Shown here: positions 1 to 12,300 of the stretch, one piece after another
Position numbering within the stretch: position 1 is the first letter of the stretch
How the letters are laid out: each line of letters begins with the position of its first letter
DNA from: a virus
Reading direction: 5' to 3' (one strand)
Virus record (IMG/VR): IMGVR_UViG_3300024255_000011
Coordinates: 44,851-108,850 of that record
DNA length: 64,000 nucleotides
The notes under the pieces: generated by a model
The model's database searches: none
What the model was told of the DNA's origin: nothing
What the model saw: only the letters and a program-made list of their open reading frames with translations
Position numbers and translations under genes: made by a program

Positions 1-349
1 TATTTTTATTGGTATCATTAATTGACCAATTGCTCCTACTCCATTCCAGCGGTTTATCATTGCCACTGAAGGCTTCACTCTCACCCATCAAATACTTAAA
101 TTTCCATTTTTTAGTCTTATTGGTACAATCTTCATAATTATAGTCAGTAAACCCATCAGAGGTCCCGCTAAACTTTGAATTGTCGTTGCCTTTAGGACTA
201 AAGTATCCCCCTCCCACATCGAATTCGGGTTTGGCCATTTCGAGAGCAGAATTCAGGGGGGGATTGATTGTACTGTGTCTAAAATTTGAGGATATTCTTA
301 CAGATCGAAATGTTGCAAGACCCGTTTGACTAACGTTTGAATCTGTCAT
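1..349 (-). CDS. Partial virion/fibre protein, N-terminal 116 codons
   Basis: The reading frame opens with ATG at 349 and is still open at the left edge, so only the N-terminus is visible. It starts MTDSNVSQTGLATFRSV and contains a Gly-rich stretch (DVGGGYFSPKG), then many aromatic and Ser/Asn residues, as in neighbouring fibre proteins. Its ATG shares one base with the TAA of the preceding 910-residue fibre gene (TAATG), which indicates translational coupling within the fibre operon. I recognise no domain. A role as another adhesin or fibre component is inferred only from position and coupling. Confidence 0.7.
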   Translation of the reverse strand, partial: MTDSNVSQTGLATFRSVRISSNFRHSTINPPLNSALEMAKPEFDVGGGYFSPKGNDNSKFSGTSDGFTDYNYEDCTNKTKKWKFKYLMGESEAFSGNDKPLEWSRSNWSINDTNKN

Positions 350-3081
350 TAGCTGACCCTCAATTGTAATTGAGAACTACTACTACTGTAGTAAAATCCA
401 CCCACCTCGACGTTACTTTGTTGGCTTTCTCCCAGATAACAAACTTGATCACCTGGGATAAATGGAGTGGCTTTTGTTGAAGTAGGTACCCATGCGCCCC
501 CTTCACCCTTTTCAGGGTCCCAAATTAAACTGTGGCCATCTTGAAGGTCTTTTCCGTCACCATAATCAAAATCTTGTAATTCGTTCGCTGAAATCTTGTA
601 AACATCAACAGAGACCTGACCATTCTCATCGGTCGACATCTTCAGATTGTTAGACCGCGATACTAAGTATGATGTCTTGTTGGCTAGCCCGCTTCCGCCA
701 CCGCCGGTTTGAGGGTATTCACACCATAAGAAATCCTTATTAACAGCATCGGTGCCAAAGATACATCGATCCACATTTTGGATTGTCTTACCTAAAACAT
801 TTAAAATTTTATCTCGGATTTCCAGTGTAGGGGTTTCTGAGAATGAGAAGGTAAAGTTTTGACTGTTAGTGTTAACAAAGGTTACACCATTCGCATTTGC
901 CACCGCTGGATAGTAAGTTGAAGTCGCTTTCTCTCCGTCGAATTTAAAGAAGGTTCTATCTCCATTATCCTCATGTAATAAAAGGTCCCTATGTCCAATT
1001 GTAGTTTTACCAGTATTTTCAACTGAGAATAACTTATAACCTTCTGTGGTGTGTATTTTGAGTCCGTCCTCAGCAGTAGCACTTGGGATTCTGATGTGCA
1101 AACGACCTGTCATATTATCACCTGACTTGAATACAAACAAGTCATTGACATCATCAAGGGTCAGACCAGAGGTTTTATCATAGAACTTAATTTTGTAATT
1201 AAATCCCTGTTGGATAACATCAGAGTTCTTAAAGAGTTCAACACCAGTGATGATCATTACACCATTAGGCTTCACCTCCATTGCTACAGATCTATAAACT
1301 GCGTATGCAGTCGTTCTTGCATCTGAAGATGAGATTTCAAAATAATCACCAACCTTTAGGAGTGCACCAAAATCAAGTGTAACAGGATCATCAGAACCAA
1401 TCACTGATGTCCTGGGATCAATAACAACAACGTCTACGTCTCTTTGTTCTGTATTACCACCATCAACCTGGTAATCTTGAACAAAAGTTTTCCAATCAAA
1501 GATCTTACTTTCTGAGTAAAGAGGATCATTTGAATCTGCAGGTTTAATAGTTGCCGCAATACATTGAGCCCAAAAAAGACCATTTTCGTATTCAGTTGGG
1601 TCATAACTACTAGCGTCGCCCACGTCATATCCTGGATAATGTTTGGACGTATTTGTTGGATCCTCAATATCATATCCTATATTAAGACTATCATCACATT
1701 CTGATGACTCTCCATCTAAAAGCATCCTATACTGGAAGACATCAGTGGCGTTTGCCAGTGTATCGATTCTCTGACTGACGTCTGTAATCTTATTATCCAA
1801 CAATGAATCCATCAGATCCACATAGGCTCTAGGAGGGATAATACCAGGGTTAGCAGAATACTCTGGACTAATCAGGTTAGGGGGGAATAGATATTCTGAG
1901 GCTTTCTCAAGTACTACTCTGTCAGTGATAGTGGTGAACGCTGGGGTTGTAATGGCTCCCAGGTCATCAAATACTTCTGGTTCATACTTAATTTTTGTTG
2001 CACCATTGTGGTTAATGTGCCATGGTCCATTGAAATTGAATTTAGTTATTTCATTGGTAACAATATTAACAATATTCTCTTTAGGATTTGTGATTTCCAA
2101 GACTGGAAAATTCTGATCTAACTGAGAGAATCCAGTGATTTTGAAGGTTGGTCCAATGACTGGGTTTGTCGTTTGGATACCAGTTGTAAGTGCAGCTTGA
2201 ATTGGGTTATTTACATCAGTGATGGATACAAACAACCCTCCACTCATAGAGTCACCAATCTTATTGACATATACTTTATCTAACGTGCTCTGTAGATCGA
2301 TGACTAGCTTTACAAGATATCTGTTATCGCCATCTTGTACAGAAGGTTTTCCTAACAGAGGTTGTGATGCAACATGCTCAACATCAAACTGATACAGATA
2401 AGAAGGATCAGACTGTGTGCTGTTGGCCTCAAGAACTTTTGGGCCAATGTTTATGATCTTATAAAAACCATAATTAAAATTATCAACAACATCATTACCA
2501 TTACCATCCTTAGTAATGTTTATAATCTCAATTAGAGACCCGAGGGTAGCTAGATCTAGATCGATCTTTTCGCCAACTGCTGGGGTGTCACTGATGAACA
2601 CAGACAGTACATCTTGCCATAGATAATTAGATGTAGCGAGATAGAATTTTTTTCTGGAATCCTCAATCGTACTACCTGCAATGCTGTCACTATAGACAGG
2701 CAAGATAGATCTCTTACAAGCATCAAATTCTTCACCGATTGTGCCTGCACAATTATTGGCACTCAGAACCTCAAAGTTTCCTGCGGCAACTGCATCAATC
2801 GCGTATGTGTACTCGTGTTGGATAAGAGTATCATAAAGTTCATTAGAGATCTTGACAATTCTGTCAGTCAACCCATCAATCTGGGCGTAAATTTCAGAAT
2901 CTCCATCCTTTCTGTCTTGAATTTCTCCTTCAATCTTTTGATCTAGTTCACTCAGATCTGTATTGAAATCGTCAAGTACGTATCCTGCGATATCAGAAAG
3001 GGTAGTAGTTCCTTTTTTATATCGTTTGGATCCGCCATCACCTCTTTGAACGTAAAACTGATCGTTTGGTAAAAGTGCCAT
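349..3081 (-). CDS. Tail fibre-like virion protein with GDxMTGxL motifs (910 aa)
   Basis: A 910-residue protein. The N-terminus (LPNDQFYVQRGDGGSKRYK) resembles short fibre-docking starts and is followed by a predicted coiled coil at about residues 40-85 (LSELDQKIEGEIQDRKDGDS). Two phage-fibre signature motifs are visible: NKIGDSMSGGL near residue 275 and KSGDNMTGRL near residue 655, each heading a beta-rich segment. Near the C-terminus a DFDYG...DGHSLIWDPEKGEGGAWVP segment matches the common fibre motif DV...G..L.WD....W. It follows the 73-residue gene by 4 nt and overlaps the next gene by 1 nt. These motifs are known from tail fibres of T4-like and other phages. Adhesion to the host is inferred, and no enzymatic domain is seen. 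Confidence 0.75.
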   Translation of the reverse strand: MALLPNDQFYVQRGDGGSKRYKKGTTTLSDIAGYVLDDFNTDLSELDQKIEGEIQDRKDGDSEIYAQIDGLTDRIVKISNELYDTLIQHEYTYAIDAVAAGNFEVLSANNCAGTIGEEFDACKRSILPVYSDSIAGSTIEDSRKKFYLATSNYLWQDVLSVFISDTPAVGEKIDLDLATLGSLIEIINITKDGNGNDVVDNFNYGFYKIINIGPKVLEANSTQSDPSYLYQFDVEHVASQPLLGKPSVQDGDNRYLVKLVIDLQSTLDKVYVNKIGDSMSGGLFVSITDVNNPIQAALTTGIQTTNPVIGPTFKITGFSQLDQNFPVLEITNPKENIVNIVTNEITKFNFNGPWHINHNGATKIKYEPEVFDDLGAITTPAFTTITDRVVLEKASEYLFPPNLISPEYSANPGIIPPRAYVDLMDSLLDNKITDVSQRIDTLANATDVFQYRMLLDGESSECDDSLNIGYDIEDPTNTSKHYPGYDVGDASSYDPTEYENGLFWAQCIAATIKPADSNDPLYSESKIFDWKTFVQDYQVDGGNTEQRDVDVVVIDPRTSVIGSDDPVTLDFGALLKVGDYFEISSSDARTTAYAVYRSVAMEVKPNGVMIITGVELFKNSDVIQQGFNYKIKFYDKTSGLTLDDVNDLFVFKSGDNMTGRLHIRIPSATAEDGLKIHTTEGYKLFSVENTGKTTIGHRDLLLHEDNGDRTFFKFDGEKATSTYYPAVANANGVTFVNTNSQNFTFSFSETPTLEIRDKILNVLGKTIQNVDRCIFGTDAVNKDFLWCEYPQTGGGGSGLANKTSYLVSRSNNLKMSTDENGQVSVDVYKISANELQDFDYGDGKDLQDGHSLIWDPEKGEGGAWVPTSTKATPFIPGDQVCYLGESQQSNVEVGGFYYSSSSSQLQLRVS

Positions 3082-3085
3082 TTTA

Positions 3086-3307
3086 TTAAATCTCGGTTAA
3101 ATCCTGAACATCAAAGTCGGTAATAATATTACCTTTAGATGCAATGTGAGTAATTGGTAAGTTTGCCACGAACTCTACAGAATCGAATCCGACAAGTTCC
3201 CAACGGTTCTTGCCTTCACTATACTGCCAAGTTCTGTTGATTTGGGTACCATTTACGATGTTGGTACCATTATCAACTGAGGGGTCTGTTGGAAACGGTA
3301 GTGCCAT
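3086..3307 (-). CDS. Small single-module virion protein (FPxxP type, 73 aa)
   Basis: A 73-residue protein starting MALPFPTDPSVDNG and continuing to TWQYSEGKNRWELVGFD. This is the FPxxP...G...Y....W module found at the N-termini of several larger fibre genes in this window, here standing almost alone. It has its own late promoter just upstream and is 4 nt from the 910-residue fibre gene. It may be an adaptor, or a docking module detached from a longer fibre. No other domain is visible. Confidence 0.7.
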   Translation of the reverse strand: MALPFPTDPSVDNGTNIVNGTQINRTWQYSEGKNRWELVGFDSVEFVANLPITHIASKGNIITDFDVQDLTEI

Positions 3308-3322
3308 GTTTTTTAGTTTTAG

Positions 3323-3330
3323 TTATTTAT
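3323..3330 (-). promoter_or_regulatory. Late promoter
   Basis: Reads ATAAATAA on the minus strand, 16 nt upstream of the ATG at 3307. It matches the T4-type gp55-dependent late promoter core (TATAAATA) as it recurs throughout this window. Confidence 0.6.
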
Positions 3331-3333
3331 TAG

Positions 3334-6300
3334 TTATTCATCGGGATGAGGTGGGTTGTCATATTGATGTATTGGTGCCAAATTAGAAATGACGAAAGTC
3401 CTACCAGTTTTAACATTATCCTCACCAACCCAGATACATGCCGAAATACCTTTAAAGTGAACTCCAGCTGGGATCTTTTGATCACCCATAAGTCTCATAT
3501 GAATGAGGTTATTGTTTTTATTGAGTTGGTTCATCTGATGATTAGATGAAGTATTATCGAAGCTGTTTCTGAACTTGTAGTTTGTAGAGCTGTCTGGAGT
3601 AAGTTTAACTGCAACACTCTTAAGAATTGTGTCGGGTTCCAAAAGATCTGGAACATCAAAACTTAGATGCATCTGAACAATCTGCCAGTTTCCTGCGTTT
3701 TCTGTTTTGCTATTGTAATCATAGAATAACATGTCAAACTCGATACCAGGTATGAATTCTCCATTGGGTATCTTAAAACCAAATGGGTCTTTCTCGGTAC
3801 CATTAAGTATCTCCCAACCATAGCAGTGGTTAGATGAATTAGATGAATACATCACATCTGTGGTTAACCCAGCTCCTCTGACACTAAAGATATTGTCAAT
3901 ATTATTAGCGGAACCAAAAGTGGTTGGATAAGAAGTGACATTGCGTCCACTATCATAGTTGGAAGCTAACTTGTATTGGGCTCCTGCGTATGATTTCCAG
4001 AAACCTTGTTTACCCATTTGAGGTGAGTATGTCAAGCTAGGTTGGAACCACTTCTTTCTGATATCAAATCCAGTCAATTGACGATTTTCATCAATCGAAG
4101 TGTCAATGGCATATGATCGATATGAAGTAGTACTAGTTTTGTAGGGGTCATCAAGTTCTACGTTTCTGAACCCAGTATCACCGTCCCATGGAACATATTT
4201 ACGTAATGCCTTTCTGACATTGCCACCATCCAACTGAGTGTAATTGAATCCATGAGTTGCAGTCAAGTTCATGACTTCGAACTCTTTTTTGAGCGTGTTA
4301 TCACCAGTAGATTTGACACACTTTGCATTTGTCAAATGGAACAAGTATCCATTGTGTCTGACTCTCATTATTCTAGCCCACGCTCTGACAGCATGGTCTG
4401 CAACAAAGTTGAAATATATTGGATCATTACTTAACCCAGTATAGAACTCTTCATCATTTGTAATGTACTCTGGGTTAAATGGATCACCATATGTACGTTT
4501 ATTATCTTCAGTAATCTCAATCTTTTTCCTTCTGATTGGATACTTGTTTCCAGGTCCTTCATCTACCATCTCAAGTAGAGTTTCGAATGGTGCCATCGCG
4601 GCGAAGTATAGCAAGAACCCAAGTAGAGCCGCCAACAGTGCTGCAATTGCCATGAGGATTTCCTTCAGGAAGGGAATATCATCAAGGTGAAGATCTTTAT
4701 GTACCCTCTTATATTTCCAAGGACTTAAGTGACCATCTGGACTCCAAGTTTTTGGGTTAATACCACTCGTTGGCGTGTTTTTATTACTCTTGTCGCAAAC
4801 AACAAAGAATATATAATCATACCCTATTGGAGCTGTAAGAGTAAACTTTTTGTCTACTTTTGAATTTGGATCCAATACTCTACTATTATACTTGAAATCA
4901 GTCTTAGTCGGCCGCTTATCACCAAAGGGATTGTTGGGCCCGTCTCCAACAGATTTACACCACACAACTTGATACCTAAGATCTTTTGATTTCGTGTTGT
5001 TGTTATAAGACGGAACACCACTTTCCATCCATGAAGCATACTTAAACTCATAAGTACTACCACCAATAATCTTACCACCATTTTTAGGAGGTTGTGCGGC
5101 ACTATATCTCCATCTTGTTTCTGAGAGATCGAACTCTTTGCCTGATACTAGATTTTTGTTTCCAGGGAAAGACGGACCTCTTTGCCACTCTTTCTTTTTG
5201 ATACGAACAGGTACTTCCTCTCCGCGTGGACTCCAGTCTTCAAATGATCTACCGGAATCAGCATCGAAGTTACCAACACCAAAGATAATATACTTCGGAT
5301 GTACATCCTCGTGAGGCTCAATTGGAACGGTACTTCCCTTTGCTGAGCGTTTAGCGAATGTGCCTTGATAATGGAAATAGAATCTATCATTATTATCATT
5401 CGGACTCAAATGCTTTCTCTCCTCAACCACAAACACGGACAGAGCGAAATCGATATTTTGTGTGAGTTCAACATAGAAGTCATCAAGGTGAGCATCACCA
5501 TTGATACTCAATGTATTCAGTGGTTTGATCCACTTAGAATCCGTAAACTCTGGTAAATATTGTTTCCCCGGTGCTCCTGGTTGGTCCCAAGTATGACCAG
5601 TATCACCCCAATAGGCGGGCCCAGTTATTGAATCTACCTCTCTGAAGGTCAATGGTGAAGGTTCTCCCTTAGGACTCCAATCAGTAACTAGAGGAGTTTC
5701 GTGTATGGCCTTGATGTATGTTGCAGACAGGATGAGGCCATCCTTGGAAACGTCGATATTGATTTCCTGTTGGGTGTCCTGAAAATTTGCAATCTTCTTA
5801 AATTGTAGATCAACCCTATTTGTTAATGGATTTAAGGGATCTGGATTTTGGGTTGGATCAAACTCATAAATTTGGATTTCTTGGAAGTGAGCGAGCGCAG
5901 TCGCTGATTTTGGTTTAACTTGGTATCTACGACCAGCTTTGACCTTAATGTATCTCAGAGGTGATTCGAAATGAGTGTTACCAAATTCAGGAGGATCTAC
6001 AGCTTCTTGTTCACCACCCCAATACAGGGGCCCTTCAGTTTTCCACTTTTCTTGTTCTTTAAATTTAAAACGAACAGGTTCCCCATCTCTATTAAATTTT
6101 CCAATAGCTTGCTTGCCATACCAACCATAGAATATCCTTGTTACTCCCTTAGGAGTCTTAAAGGTCATGCCATCACTCTGAGTGTCGGTTGTAATTACTG
6201 GACCCTTTTCATAGAACATATCCCTTACTTTGTCGGGTATATGATAGCTATTATCGACAATGAGCCAACGAAGTAGATCCTCTGGGTGTGTACCTTGTAG

Positions 6301-9300
6301 TGGGATGGGAGGCCAAGACTTCGTATTATCACTTTCATCCTCAGCCCATTGTTGCATTTGGGCCCAGTTATTTTTGTTATCGTCTTTGATGTACCATATC
6401 TGATACGTACCACCTGATGAATTGAAGTCTGTATTCTTTTCAATAGTGTAGTAGGTTTCTGCCTTGACAGAATGTGTATTGAGACCTTTATAAAAATGGG
6501 GATCTGCTACAGATGGGAAGGTGTCCTTGCCCGATGAGTAGTATGCTGGCCCACTATAGGGCATCTCAGTCAGTGCCTCAAACTTGTGGTTGGTGGGTTC
6601 ACCACTCTTACTCCAACTGTCTGGTCCTCTTTCAGAAGCATCGAAGTCAAATGCACCAAAGACAATGGTGTCATTTTCTGCAGTGAAATCAAAGTGAGAC
6701 AATTGTCTGTTTACATATCTACCAGCAACCCAATCTCTAAAGTTTGATGCATCAGGCTTCAACTGTTTGATTTTATTTGAACTCCACATACGCATCTCAT
6801 GAGGAAGATGGAGTTTATAATCATCAGGTTTGTAGATGTTATTATTGTATACATCATTTTGAAGTTTAGTGATCCTATACCTTCTACCTTTCCTGATGTT
6901 TGGTTCATCGTTCTTTTCGCCTAGAACAAAAGTATCACCATAGTAGTAATCATTTTGTCCACCAGCAGAATGTGTTGGGTCTTCACCCCTCTCAATGTTA
7001 GGATACGCGTAGTAGTCAGTTACGTGCGCTCCTGGTTGGAATCCAGGGTTTGGAAGGTGTCCCTCCTGATCATACCCAGCCCAGTAAGCGGGACCTTGGA
7101 GCTCCTCAAGAGGCTCCTCTTTCCAGTAGACTCTAAGGTTTTCTCCTCTTGGATTCCATCCAGTTAGACCTGTACCTCCTTCTGATACTCTCCTTGCTCC
7201 AGTATGCCATGCACCTGATACTACCACACTCCAATTGTAGTCAATAATTTCTGGGAAGGTGAAATAAATTGCATTATCCTCACCATTGAAACTTCTATTA
7301 TTGCGTTGGTGCCAGGCCCATCTATCTTCAACAGGAACATCCTGGTTACCACAAACACCCATCATCCTAAAGTCTTTATTACCTGGTACGTTTAGGTCTC
7401 TTGGTGCTTGACCAAGAAGGAAAACGTGCATGTAGTTGGGGTTTGGTTTTTCAAGAGTAGGGTCAGCGGATGTCCATATCTTATACCTCTTACCTGGTTG
7501 CCATTGTACAGCAGTGCCTTCGTCAGTTGGTACCGCACCATTCAGAGGGTTAACCCAATGATTATTCTTAAGTTGATCAGTTGTTACGAGTGAGTACTTA
7601 TTTGGATATGTCGCATCATTTTCCCAGTCAATCCAGTACTGAGACATATCATTCGCATCTTTTTTGACCTCTCTGTACAATTCCAAGTAAAGAGGTTCAC
7701 CTTTTTTAGACCACTGTTCCTCAGATTTGCCAGCAGCATATACCTTATATTGAATATATTCTGATTGACAGAAGATGGTAACTACCTGCTCATCGTTAAG
7801 CCCTGATCTCCATACAAACTCCTCCATCTGGAATTCTTGAGCATCATTCTGAGACAGACCCTCCCTCTTAATGAATCTAAAGACAATATCAACGTTTGGT
7901 GTTCTGGCAGTTTTCTTAAATGCATATAGAATGCGTTGATTGGCGGGAGGTGGATTCTTAACGTCTATGATATCATCAGAGTTAATGTCAAATACACGTT
8001 CATATTGTTTTTTGGTTTGATCACTTTCATATAATTGACCCTCTAATTCTGACTGTGTTTGTCCGTCTAACCTTAGGATCTCTTTCATCTCTTGTGTGAG
8101 ATGTATCATTGGTTTGTCGTACCTTGACCAGTTAGGTTCTTTGGGGTTATTGCTGCTGTAAACTTCTTCGGAAGCCCAGAATCCACAACCTGTAACATCA
8201 GGCACTTCAGTGATTTCTACATCAATCCCTTCACCAAATCTACTCCAATATTCATTAATGGGTCTGTCTACTAGGGGATTGCCCTTGTCATCATCTGTTT
8301 GGTCATAACGGAATGCACCAAAGAATAGGTAGTCTCCTTGAGCTTCAACCTCAATTGTTTTTGAAGCCCCTGAGTGTTTTGGTCTCAGAAGCAAAGAGTT
8401 ATCATCTTCGTAGTGGTAAAACTTTCTGTTGGGATCACTACCAATTTCTTTATTTCCGAAACTAGGATCTTCGTAGTAATTAGGTTGAATACATCTATCA
8501 TCTGTCCCCCAAATTATTCTATGGGTGTAGATCATGTTATCCCCAGGTGTGATATGGTATTTTCTACCTTTCCTTACCCTAATTGAGTTGTATGTCTCAT
8601 TGTAATCATTCAAAGGGAAGTTATAATATGCACTATTGAAGTCTGGATATCCTCTAAATCCCTTTCTGACATCAGTAACTGATCCAAAATCTCCAAATGC
8701 CCAGTAAGCAGGACCTTTTCTCAAGTCTCTGTTGCCCCTCGCACCACCCATGTGCTCAATTGATACCTCTGGGGCTTGATTTACATGGTCACTTGTACTG
8801 ATAGACACTGGCTCACCATTATTTTTCCAGTCTGCCTTAACACGGTTCGTGTTTCTGGCATGAAAGATCATATGACTAGAAGGAGGTGTGACAACAAACC
8901 CATTGTAATCATTCTTAAGTATAGTTCCACCGTAAATGAAGTTTACATGATCATCTGGGAGATCTTTTTCTGGGAAGTTGTCAACATCAAGTCCGTGATT
9001 TGTCTCAAGTACAAAGTAAATGTCATAATCATACTTGGTTCTAGTGTCTAGTTCACCAGTATTAACATCACCTGAGTACGCAGAAACTTTTAATCTTTCG
9101 CCTTCTTCTACACGCACATTATTTGGTCTCTGACCAAAGAGACCATCAAAATCTTCGCCAGGCAGATATCTATTAAAATGATTCAGTGGTGTTTGCCACA
9201 CATCATCATGGAAATTGGGTCTTTCTCTGTTGATATGGAGCTCACCCCAGTATCCTGGACCATGAATCCATTTTGCTCTGTCAATTTTTTCTGTAATCGT

Positions 9301-12300
9301 CCAAGGTTCACCTCGGTTACCCCAATCCTCTTGATCTATTCTATCAGGAGCTATAGCACCAAGCAGTATCTGAGCGTCTCTATTGGCCAACTGAAATGTT
9401 CTGTAGTTTTCGTATCCAGTTCCCTTAACAAAGGTTCTTTCTGTCCACTCACGTCTCCAAGAATCATCACCATCATTGGAAATATCAGTACCCTCTGGGT
9501 ACTCTGAGACCCATAACTTCTGTTTAATTGGTGCTGGTCTCGATCTCAACTCCTCGTAAATATTATCTTCTGGTGGAATACCATAAATTCTGTAGTATCC
9601 AGGTTGACCAACATATTGCTGACCTTTACCTGCCGACTCATGTGAAATTGGCTTAATCCAATATTCATCATTCAAGTCTGGCAGTTGACCAATACTCCAA
9701 CCATATGGTTTGGTGTCAAGTACCGCGGCAGTCTGAACGTCGGAATAATATGTGGCACCTTTGATCTCCGTTCCATCATATCCATCATAAGGATCGCCCT
9801 TAATTTTTGGTGTTACAAGTACATCAATATACTTACCCTCATTAAGTTTACCTTCATAGTCAATACCCATGTAATTATATCCAGGTGGGTAGTATTCCCT
9901 CTTTACTTTCGATCCTTTTTTGGTGTTGTTGACCCCAAACCACTGCCAGAATGAAGCACGCATGTACCTTTTCTTGGGTTTATACGATTTGTATCCTGTA
10001 GCGTTCCTCTTGTCGCAGTTATATCCCTCAACGGTTGGGCCTTGACTATCTCCAGCAACCCAAGGACCATCTTTAGTGCTTGCAAACCACCAAGTAATAC
10101 CAAAGTCAGACGGACCTTTATGTTCGCACTTTGGTACAATGAAATTGTAATAGATACTCATTTCATCGTCACTAAATGGCCCATAAGTATGACAAATATT
10201 AGTAGGAAGTTTGTCGTACATTGACCAATCTGGCATGGCTGCAGTACTTCCAGATGGAACACAGTACAATCCACGCCATTCTTGTGCAGTAAAATCTGGT
10301 CTATTATCATAGTAGTTGGTCACCAGAATGTCTACACCAGGTTCAGCTTCAGTGGCTACTCTGTTTCTTGCGTCGAATGTGGCAGGCTCTGGTGCTGGCC
10401 CATCATACAGTGAGTACACATCAAAATTTACACTACCATCGTGTTCGTGTCTGTCCAACACAGTGATAATTTCTTGTCCATTACTATCATATGTGCGGTA
10501 TTCGCACTCTGAATATTTGAAATAGTTAGAGATTTGTCCGCCTGCATCCATGCAAGCATCGCACCATCCGAAATGTCCTTTATTATATTGATCTGATGTG
10601 TATACAAATCCTGTTTCCAGAACTACAGCCAAAGCTCCATTGACATATCTGAACTTTGATGCTCTCTTTTCTTTTGTAACATCACGAATGAAGTTAATAA
10701 GATTCAGTTGATCGTTGTCAGTATTTCTATCAAGTAAATACTCACCAATTTGCTCAAAGTCGAAGTCTTGATTGAGTACCCTTGTGGCCTCTCTATTTCT
10801 GATGATATATCCTGTCAGAAGGTTATTGATAACCTCCCTCCAGCTGAGATCTTCACCATTCTTAATTTTTTGAGAAATGTTATCAACAGATACAATTACT
10901 TTATGATCGTATTCTTTTTCTACACCAAGTTGTTTATTGATATAGAAGTTGGTCATATCATACAGAACAGCAAGTGCAGTATGAGTTTGTGGGTCATCAG
11001 TAATTTTGCGTGCAGATAATTTCCTAAACGATCCACGTTTGATAATTTCTTTGAGGTTAAATCCAAACTCACTAAAGTTATTTGAAATGGATTTCTGAAT
11101 CGCATTGCACTTATCGATGGCATTTTGAATGATTGCCTTGTCGTGATCGTTATACTCGCCTGTCCCGCCACCTGTTGGGTCCTCTAACTCATCAAGATTG
11201 AAAGACCCAACGCCTTCGGCTTCGGGAGTTTCTGAAGGTGGTCTCCAGTCAGGCCTGTCCCCAGTAATTTCACTAATGAGCTCAATTAGAGTCATGTCCT
11301 CAAGGGCTTCCATTGCTTCTTGAAGTTTTTTGACATTAGCTTCAAGAAGACCAGAAGAGGTGTCAATCCTATTCATTGTATAGGCAAACTTTATACCTAC
11401 GTTTGATTTCGTTTCCGCAGAGACGTTATAGTGTGATCTAAAAAATCCTGACATGCCAACGACGCCATAGTCAAGACCTTCCGTTGGTTGATTTGGATAT
11501 CCCATTTGATCCCTGCCCCTACTGTTTCCAAGGACAAACACCCATTTTCGATCCGATTCATTATCTTCATAAACCATACCAGAACCTTTCGGTTGATCGG
11601 CGAACGCATTGTTTCCACCAGGCATGGAATGGAATCCAGCTCTTAGATATAAATCGCAGTTACTTGGGCCATTGGTCAGCTTACCAGACTGCCATTTGTC
11701 CATGGACTTATGGATAGTAGTTCCAACTCTATCCATAGCATCGACTGCATCTTCCTTTTTATCTAAGAAAGGGTGCACCCAAATAAACTTCTTTGGTTCT
11801 GCAGTAATAAACTTAACTACCTTTTCTGGTAAGTTCAAAATCCTGTGGGGATTCATTGGTTCATTATCAATACCATCTGGCATACCCAGTTTTACGAGTC
11901 TAACCTTGAGTGAATTCTGAGTTTGGTATCCATTTTCTGGGGCTACAGTATAATTCTTATAATCCCATCCAGACCTATACCAGATTTCTAATCCTGGACA
12001 TTCTGGAAATTGATGTATACTATCAACATTGATATTTTCTGGGCTCCAAGGTTGACTTTCATCTAGTTTAATTTGACCACCGTGACAAAAGATAACATCC
12101 CTCAATATATCACCAGGCAACCATGCTGCTTCTTCTAGTAACTCATTGAGTGTTTCTTCGTCAATATCAATGTTATCGAATATCGGGTTACTGACAGTAG
12201 ACACACCACTACCTATAGTGGATACTGTGACGTCGTCTACAATTTGATAATTGAGGTCGTTTAACTGTTGGTTATTAGAATCGCTGGACGAGTCGTTGGT

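Noticed and set aside
4463-4690. Plus-strand open frames across the structural region (for example here, 9178-9507, 21277-21624, 26698-27141)
   Set aside because: They lie antisense to long, well-supported minus-strand genes, lack SD sequences or late promoters, and follow the repeats of the gene beneath.
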